From Trachythela sp. YZ-2020 (Eukaryota > Cnidaria > Anthozoa > Malacalcyonacea > Clavulariidae), in NCBI GenBank assembly GCA_016169945.1, contig JADLSH010000367.1, positions 6,290,501-6,354,500 of the forward strand: a stretch of DNA of 64,000 nt, in the 5' to 3' direction. Made by a program: the position numbers and the translations under genes. The notes beneath the pieces were generated by a model that saw only the letters and a list, made by a program, of their open reading frames with translations, did no database searches and was not told where the DNA came from. Below, one piece after another: positions 58,801-64,000 of this stretch. Position 1 is the stretch's first letter, and every line of letters begins with the position of its first letter.

Positions 58801-59902
58801 TAACTAGATTATCCCATATGATTATTTTTGAAAATTTACATTACAAATCAGCCTCAAGTGATTTTTACAACTAAAGATCAATATAATTCTAAAAAAATTT
58901 TTTGAAGTGAAAAGAGGCCAAAAAGTAACCAAATGGCCAATATTTTTTTTTCGAGGCCAAACAAGAAAAAAAAGGGCCAAAATCGAGTTATTTGGCCTCA
59001 AAAAGGCCAATATACCAACCCTGATTGCAGTGAACAATGAGGAATATAAATAATATATATAGACATAGCGTTTAGACAAAGCACAAGTGTATAATATTAT
59101 AAAGATAAAAACTTGCGCCAAATGTACACAATGGCTTTAAATGAAGGTAGAACAGCAAGATATTGTCATTATTCTTGACCTCAAGAGCAGCAGAACCATT
59201 CTTTAGTTAAAAGCTTTTCGTTTGCGCTGGTATCTTGAAAGCTAACTTCCTTCGCGTTGTCTACTTGTTGAGCAGTCATAAAAGCATTATTTTGTCCTGT
59301 CATAACTTAAAACTATCGCTTAAATGTAGGAATACAATGGAACACATCTGAAATTCGAAGTTTAGGTGAAACAGGCAGCCGAATAACCGAAGCCTATATA
59401 GTTAATTACAATATGCAATATGATCTTTCTCGCACATTGACAAACCATAAGAAAATAAAAAACACATGCCTCAAACAGCTGTCGCCTGTAAGTCGAATAG
59501 AAACCGGCAGATAATCGGCGCATGTTCGTACAGGAAGTATGGTCTTTGAAAGATGTGTTTTCGCGAAACTGCTAATAAACATAACACGCGACAGTGAATT
59601 TTTAAGATTTCAATCGAAAAATACAAAAAAACTGCAGGGTATATAGACAAGAACTTTTTAGATTTGGATTCAGCGTGTTTTAATCTATCAGAATATGTAA
59701 AGTTCTTTTAGCTTAGCGAGGTGTCCAATGAAATTCGTTTTCTAGCCATCTTTTGGTGCACTAGCTCACGGCCTAAATGTTTTCGCAGAATGTGTGCATT
59801 TTCTCTTTTCAAGAATAAGGGAGTATTTAAGCCTAAGTTTGTTTGTTTGCGTAGTATGTTGGCGGCTAAAATGTTCGTTATCCAAACAAGAAATTATATA
59901 CT

Positions 59903-60144
59903 AAAATGCGTAATTTCTTCAGTACTTTTTCCCGAATTGGCATGAGATAAAAACCAAACATACTTGTAGGGAGGTGAGTCCGGGATTTGACGCACCTCGG
60001 GTGGGTTGCTTCGCTCGGTAGGTTCGGACAACTACCAGCCACGCACCCTCGGTGTGTCAAATCCCGGACTCACCTCCCTGCAAGTATGTTTGGTTTTTAT
60101 CTCATGCCATTTCGGGAAAAAGTACTGAAGAAATTACGCATTTT
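59903..60144. mobile_element. Palindromic MITE (about 242 bp)
   Basis: AAAATGCGTAATTTCTTCAG at the left and CTGAAGAAATTACGCATTTT at the right are perfect inverses. The inner arms include AAACATACTTG and GTCCGGGATTTGACRCACC. The centre holds GGTTGCTTCGCTCGGTAG. ORFs at 59878-60211 are mirror products. Confidence 0.85.
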
Positions 60145-60477
60145 ATATATTAACGCACGTATATATTATCACTGTTCCTGGAATTTTTTCCTAACGGTGA
60201 AAAAGATTTAGCAGTTTTTAATAGGCTGTTGTCAAATTACTCATGGAAGTCACGGGGAAAAGACAGTCATATAACAACACAGGGACCCAACAAAGGTTTA
60301 TGTCTGTGAACAGTAAATCATACTTGCTGTCAGTTTCTTTTTGTGGTCTATTTTGTCTCTCACTGTCAGTTTCCTTTAGAGTCTCAGAGTCTTATTTTTG
60401 TTTCATTGTCAGTTTCGTACGAATGTTTTATTTTTATAGACTCCCTTATTTTTTTTAGTCTGATTTGTGTTTCACTG
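60145..60477. other. Repeats of TCACTGTCAGTTTC
   Basis: CTGTCAGTTTC recurs at about 60330, 60365, 60405 and 60475, with TCTCACTGTCAGTTTCCTTT-like context. This lies just 3' of the minus-strand protease-like gene. No coding sequence was seen. Confidence 0.5.
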
Positions 60478-61380
60478 TCAGTTTCCTCTGAGTAAGATAG
60501 CTTTTTCAAGCCTAGTAGCTTGTTTATCACTTGCTGTTTCTACTGAACGCCTCTTTTTCTGATATTGTCTATCATTTTCACCTTTAGTTTTGCTTTTGGA
60601 AGTTATATATTTATTTAATTGCACAGATACAATTTCAAAAGAGTTGGTATGTAGTTCTATTGACAGAGAATACAAATATTGCTCCAACTCTAGAATATTA
60701 ATAAACTTCATGACAACAGCAGTGTCATTAGGATCAGGCATGCCACTAGAGTATCGGGCATGCGAGTCAAAGAGAAAGAAATCATTCATTTGCTTTATTA
60801 AGACCATCATAATTATAGCCCTCTAATATTAAAATAGCATGACTGTCATTCAAGAAAATATTCAAAAGTGCTGTATGAATATCATAGTAAGGAAATTCAA
60901 TTTCCTGATCAGTTATAACAAGCCCTTGAAGCGCCTTTCCATAAGTCATAAACCAAATTTGGTTTTCATTTTTGCCAATTTGTTCTTCTAACACAATGGA
61001 TAGAGCAATGTTATTTTGTGCCTCAATGGGCTCCACCACAATGGGTAGATCACTATTTATATTTTGAGCTACCTCCAGTCCTCCACGGGTAGATTGTTTA
61101 TATTTTGAGCTACCTCCACGGGTAGATTGTTTATATTTTGAGCTACCTCCACGGGTAGATTGTTTATATTTTGAGCTACCTCCACGGGTAGATTGTTTAT
61201 ATTTTGAGCTACCTCCACGGGCAGATTGTTTATGATTTGAGCTACCTCCACGGGTAGATTTACACCACTATTTGTCATCGTACTACATGTATTCGTACAT
61301 GAATTATTAACAGTAACAATTGTTGGTAAGTTATCTAAAGACAAAAATTGTACACCAGGGTTTAAGTACATCTTGTATTA
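60478..61380 (-). pseudogene. Cysteine-protease-like (OTU/tegument-deneddylase-type) C-terminal half with 11-residue repeats
   Basis: On the minus strand, 61371-61069 encodes five to six copies of NLPVEVAQNIN. The frame then passes into LPIVVEPIEAQNNIA and, at 60960-60800, to QIWFMTYGKALQGLV, IEFPYYDIHTALLNIFLNDS, HAILILEGY. After a one-base shift it reads MNDFFLFDSHARYSSGMPDP, AVVMKFINILELEQYLYSLS, and a basic tail ending 60478. The FDSHAR block supplies Asp and His like the catalytic Asp-His of deneddylase/OTU-type cysteine proteases; the expected N-terminal Cys part is not in view. Comparable domains ride in large DNA transposons of aquatic animals. Frameshifts near 61075 and 60805. The family call is from motif memory and needs a profile search. 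Confidence 0.5.
61084..61262 (-). repeat. 33-bp coding minisatellite
   Basis: AGATTGTTTATATTTTGAGC plus TACCTCCACGGGT is repeated about five and a half times at 33-bp spacing. A multiple of three keeps the host frame open (NLPVEVAQNIN). One unit (61219-61250) differs at two positions. Confidence 0.93.
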
Positions 61381-61383
61381 GAT

Positions 61384-61838
61384 CAGTGGTATTAAGTCTT
61401 AAGACACTATTAAATGTTGTAAACGCAAGCACATTGCTTGCCTCTAGAATGAACGCTAAACAGTTCATCGCCTTGATGGATATTAGCAGAAAGAAATAAA
61501 GCCATACTAACCTGGTTTCTTCGGGAAGAGTTCGTATATTTTGCATCAAGTCAGATCCAGATTCCAGAATAAAAAGTTTGCAAATTATGCGCACGCAAAT
61601 CAATATTTTTCTCGCACTCCCCCCGGTCCCCCCCCGGAATTACGACATCTTAAATATGGACAGATGCGAGATCGAAATCTCGACAACACATAAATTGGCT
61701 CGAAAGACTGGGTCGAGTGAACTCTGGAGAAACCTTAGCATGTCAAAATTAGGGGTTATAACGCCATGTTACGAGTCACGAATATTTCTCTTTGATCTTG
61801 ACCCTAATCCCGACCCAATCCCTAACCCTAACCCTATT
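61384..61838. other. No gene; repeat fragment and telomere-like motif
   Basis: Bases 61759-61792 repeat, inverted, part of the MITE at 8871-9007. The C-run at 61619-61638 and CCCTAACCCTAACCCTAT (61819-61836) are short; the latter is only two to three (TTAGGG) units and need not be telomeric. The minus-strand frame 61331-61603 is unfeatured. Confidence 0.45.
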
Positions 61839-62021
61839 GTGTGCGTAACATGGACTTAGAACCAAATTAGGAGCGCTGCCTGCGGCAGCAATAACGTGAG
61901 AGAGAGACGAGACATTTTGTGAGCTATTGTGAGTCTTTTGTTTTAATTTGGAAAGTAAAAATATAATTTTAAACTAAAAAGGTGTACCAATGTGTGAGTA
62001 AATAGGAGTTCGGTATACTTG
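61839..62021 (+). other. Probable BEL/Pao 5' LTR or part of it
   Basis: This region lies directly before the primer-binding site. It contains GCGCTGCCTGCGGCAGCAAT, a GAGAGAGAGACGAGAC block and a TGTG start candidate at 61839. The 3' LTR is outside the window, so neither boundary can be confirmed. Confidence 0.4.
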
Positions 62022-62043
62022 CGGTGCCGTGACCAGGATTCGA
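62022..62043 (+). promoter_or_regulatory. Primer-binding site, probably tRNA-His type
   Basis: CGGTGCCGTGACCAGGATTC-GA is complementary to a tRNA 3' end (TCGAATCCTGGTCACGGCAC-C). The TCACGGCACC acceptor stem is that of animal tRNA-His. It lies between the putative LTR and Gag, where minus-strand DNA synthesis would start. Confidence 0.6.
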
Positions 62044-62075
62044 CGAGAATACAAATTGGCGAGTCTTAAATAAAT

Positions 62076-64000
62076 ATGAGTGAGGAAGAGACAAACGGGA
62101 CTATAAACAACGAAGAACAAAGATTCGAAGAGAATATTAAAAAGGAAATTTCGAAGTTGACTTACTTTCTGGAAGAAACTGAGCAGTTAATCGAAGCGAA
62201 AGATTACACAGAAATAGAGATCGTGAACGACCGCGCTGGGAAAATAATCATGAAATTATCGGACCTTATATCGCAAACGGAAGAACTAAAAACCGAAAAC
62301 GGTGCTTCGCCACGCTCGGTTAGACAATGGAAGAAGAATACTAAATCAAAATACACAGCGCTTGTTGAAGATAATGCTAAGTTATCAAGAGATCGAATTG
62401 AAAGAAAAACAAGAAAGGTTAGATCGAGAGACAGAGTTACAAGAAACAGAAATAAAGGAGAGACAAATTCGACGACGAATCGAGCTTCGTGAGAGACAAG
62501 AAGAATTTGAGAGACAGTTATGGCAGGAGAAATTAGAGGCGGAATTACAAATGACTCAAAAGAAGTTAGACATGGAAAAAGCCGCGCGTTCAACAACAGC
62601 AAAACTACCAAAGTTAAAAATAACACCTTTCAAAGGAACTTATACGGACTGGGTGCGGTTCGAAAATATGTTCTTAACGCAAGTACACGAAAAACCAATA
62701 AGCGTGGTGGGAAAATTCGGGTACTTATTGGAGATGGTAAACCCAAAGGTGAGCGAGAAAATTGAAAATCTAAAACCGGGTGAAAATGGCTACAAGATTG
62801 CGTGGGAAAGGCTAAAAAAGGAGTATGGACAACCGAAACTTGTAGTAAACGCTCATATGGACGAAATTATAAACCTAACGCCAGTAAAACGACTGAGTTA
62901 CGAGAAGGTTCAGCAGTTTTACGAGAAGTTAAGCAAAAAATACGATGCACTTCAAACCCTGGAAGAAGGAGATAAACTTCTTGGATTTGTTATGACTACA
63001 ATCAACAAACTACCGCAGGTGAAACCTGACTTAGTGCGCTCGGATGACGATTGGGAGCAATGGACTATGGAAGATTTGATTAATAATCTACAAAAGTGGC
63101 TTCGAAGAAACAAAGTAGACAAAGTAGGGGACAGCTCTCCTTAGGTGGCAAGAAAGGCAATTATTTCGAGAGAGAATCAAGAAAATCCCATTGTGTTTTC
63201 TGCGATAATGATGATCACTGGAGCGATAAATGTAAGACGGTGGTAAGATTGGAGGACAGGAAGAAATTCTTCGCAGAGAAAAAGTTATGCTTTAACTGTG
63301 GGCGTGTGGGAAACCGGAGGAATCGATGCCGATGTCGTGGGTGTCTGAAGTGTAACTCCAAACATCATACAAACCTGTGTGATAAAAAGGAAATCGATAA
63401 CAGCAAGGAAAACAAACCATCGCTCACCGGATTCACAACATTTTCAGAGTAGAAATTTCTTCCAGCCATTATACCCGTGAACATTAATGGACACACCATG
63501 TGGGCGTATCTCGACACTGGTTCAGGACGTAACTTTATTTCTCGTGAAGCTACAACGAAGTTAAGTCCTACACGTCATGAATCTCGTGAGATTGTAACCG
63601 TGAATGGCACTAGCCGACAATCCATGCCTATATTTCAGACCACCATTGACTCTCTCGATGGGGAAGTTCATAAATTGAACTGACCGGTTCCAGACTTCAA
63701 GATTTCACCACAGTACGAAGATCGGACATGAATGAGCTAAAGATGAAGTACACACATACACAAGACAAGAGATTTTACATGGTGCCAAACGGAGAGTAAA
63801 CTTGGAGACAGCACTTACAGCAAGATAAGGACGGAGAAAGTGTACAAGGGGAATTCGGGCGATCCGATAGTGGAGGAAACGACATTCGGATGGGTCATCC
63901 ATGATGGTGATGATTACGCAAGTGATGGTGCCTGTATGTTTTTGAGAGAGGTCAACGATTACGAACGATGCCACCGGGGTGGAAGATCGTGGAGAGAACG
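62076..64000 (+). mobile_element. BEL/Pao LTR retrotransposon: Gag, zinc knuckles, aspartic protease (runs off window)
   Basis: ATG at 62076 opens a charged coiled-coil-like Gag (to about 62340). A frameshift leads into 62350-63144: the Glu/Arg-rich helix, then KLPKLKITPFKGTYTDWVRF (DUF1759-type Gag core) and GEKF-like blocks. After a further shift, 63130-63452 has CVFCDNDDHWSDKC (intact CCHC knuckle) and CFNCGRVGNRRNRC, where the expected His is Asn, then CRGCLKCNSKHHTNLC. The protease motif is YLDTGSGRNFIS at 63507-63542, with a stop at 63681 and shifts after it. Recognisable BEL sequence follows (EETTFGWVIHGGDDY, FLREVNDYERC). RT, RNase H and integrase would lie beyond 64000. Several frame breaks make this copy non-autonomous. 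Confidence 0.88.

Larger units (their letters stand above)
47146..59023. mobile_element. hAT-type element, 11.9 kb span, 8-bp target duplication
   Basis: The left end CAGGGTTGGTA and right end TACCAACCCTG are inverse repeats. ATTGCAGT lies immediately outside each (47138-47145 and 59024-59031). The span holds later insertions (47307-48018, 48786-49486, 53274-54765, 55534-58641), so the original element was shorter. No transposase was recognised in the rest. The pairing rests on the end match plus the identical 8-mer; see findings. Confidence 0.65.
45351..59776. mobile_element. Outer inverted-repeat element of a multi-level nest
   Basis: Bases 45351-45600 and, inverted, about 59540-59776 are homologous (TTAGGCCGTCAGCTAGTGCA against TTAGGCCGTGAGCTAGTGCA, then GGACACCTCGCTAAGCTAAA in both). 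They are read as the terminal repeats of one element, most of whose 14.4 kb span is later insertions. A possible 3-bp AAT duplication is too short to rely on. Confidence 0.6.

Noticed and set aside
61802..61837. Telomere-like CCCTAA repeats
   Set aside because: Only two to three units, interrupted, next to a retrotransposon LTR; too short for a telomere or a telomere-derived insertion.
1..64000. rRNA, tRNA, CRISPR arrays, prokaryotic operons
   Set aside because: None seen by eye. The only tRNA-like stretch is the retrotransposon primer site at 62022.

Overview
This is an AT-rich stretch of animal nuclear DNA, most likely from a cnidarian (anthozoan-like). The evidence is spliced genes, several LINE, BEL/Pao and hAT families, many foldback and MITE-type DNA transposons, and one multi-membrane protein with Chlamydia-PMP-like beta-helix repeats, a gene type I associate with cnidarians and sponges. 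The species call is inference. I saw no bacterial operons, rRNA, tRNA or CRISPR.

Layout. 1-5.7 kb: a decayed ZMYM/TTF-type hAT transposase (964-3311) followed by two head-to-head LINE remnants. 7.1-16.0 kb: the main host-type gene. A short signal-peptide exon (7105-7153) splices over a 4.7 kb transposon-filled intron to a large exon (11862-16033) that encodes a beta-helix ectodomain, a Cys-rich stalk and about ten membrane segments. This exon has four frameshifts. A second copy of the signal-peptide exon lies alone at 42134-42167. 16.4-23 kb: non-autonomous DNA transposons, many nested. 23.3-27 kb: an almost complete APE-type LINE. 27.8-32 kb: two long foldback elements; the arms of the first carry a truncated helix-turn-helix reading frame. 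32.3-33.7 kb: a minisatellite hit by two DNA transposons. 34.3-39.2 kb (minus strand): a Cys-cluster/SWIM-like protein and, upstream of it, an intron-containing Gypsy/Ginger-type integrase that is split by a LINE. 42.9-45.3 kb: a foldback element with a perfect 8-bp target duplication.

45.3-59.8 kb is a multi-level nest. An outer inverted-repeat pair (about 45351 and 59776) encloses an apparent hAT element (47146-59023) with identical 8-bp flanks. That element holds further elements, including a 3.1 kb palindrome whose two arms serve as filled and empty sites for two more insertions. 60.5-61.4 kb (minus): part of a cysteine-protease-like gene with an 11-residue in-frame minisatellite. 62.0-64.0 kb: the start of a BEL/Pao retrotransposon (primer site, Gag, zinc knuckles, protease) that runs off the window.

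Much of the window is transposon-derived. Its most useful property is that many insertion events can be read directly from target duplications and from empty sites that also lie in the window.
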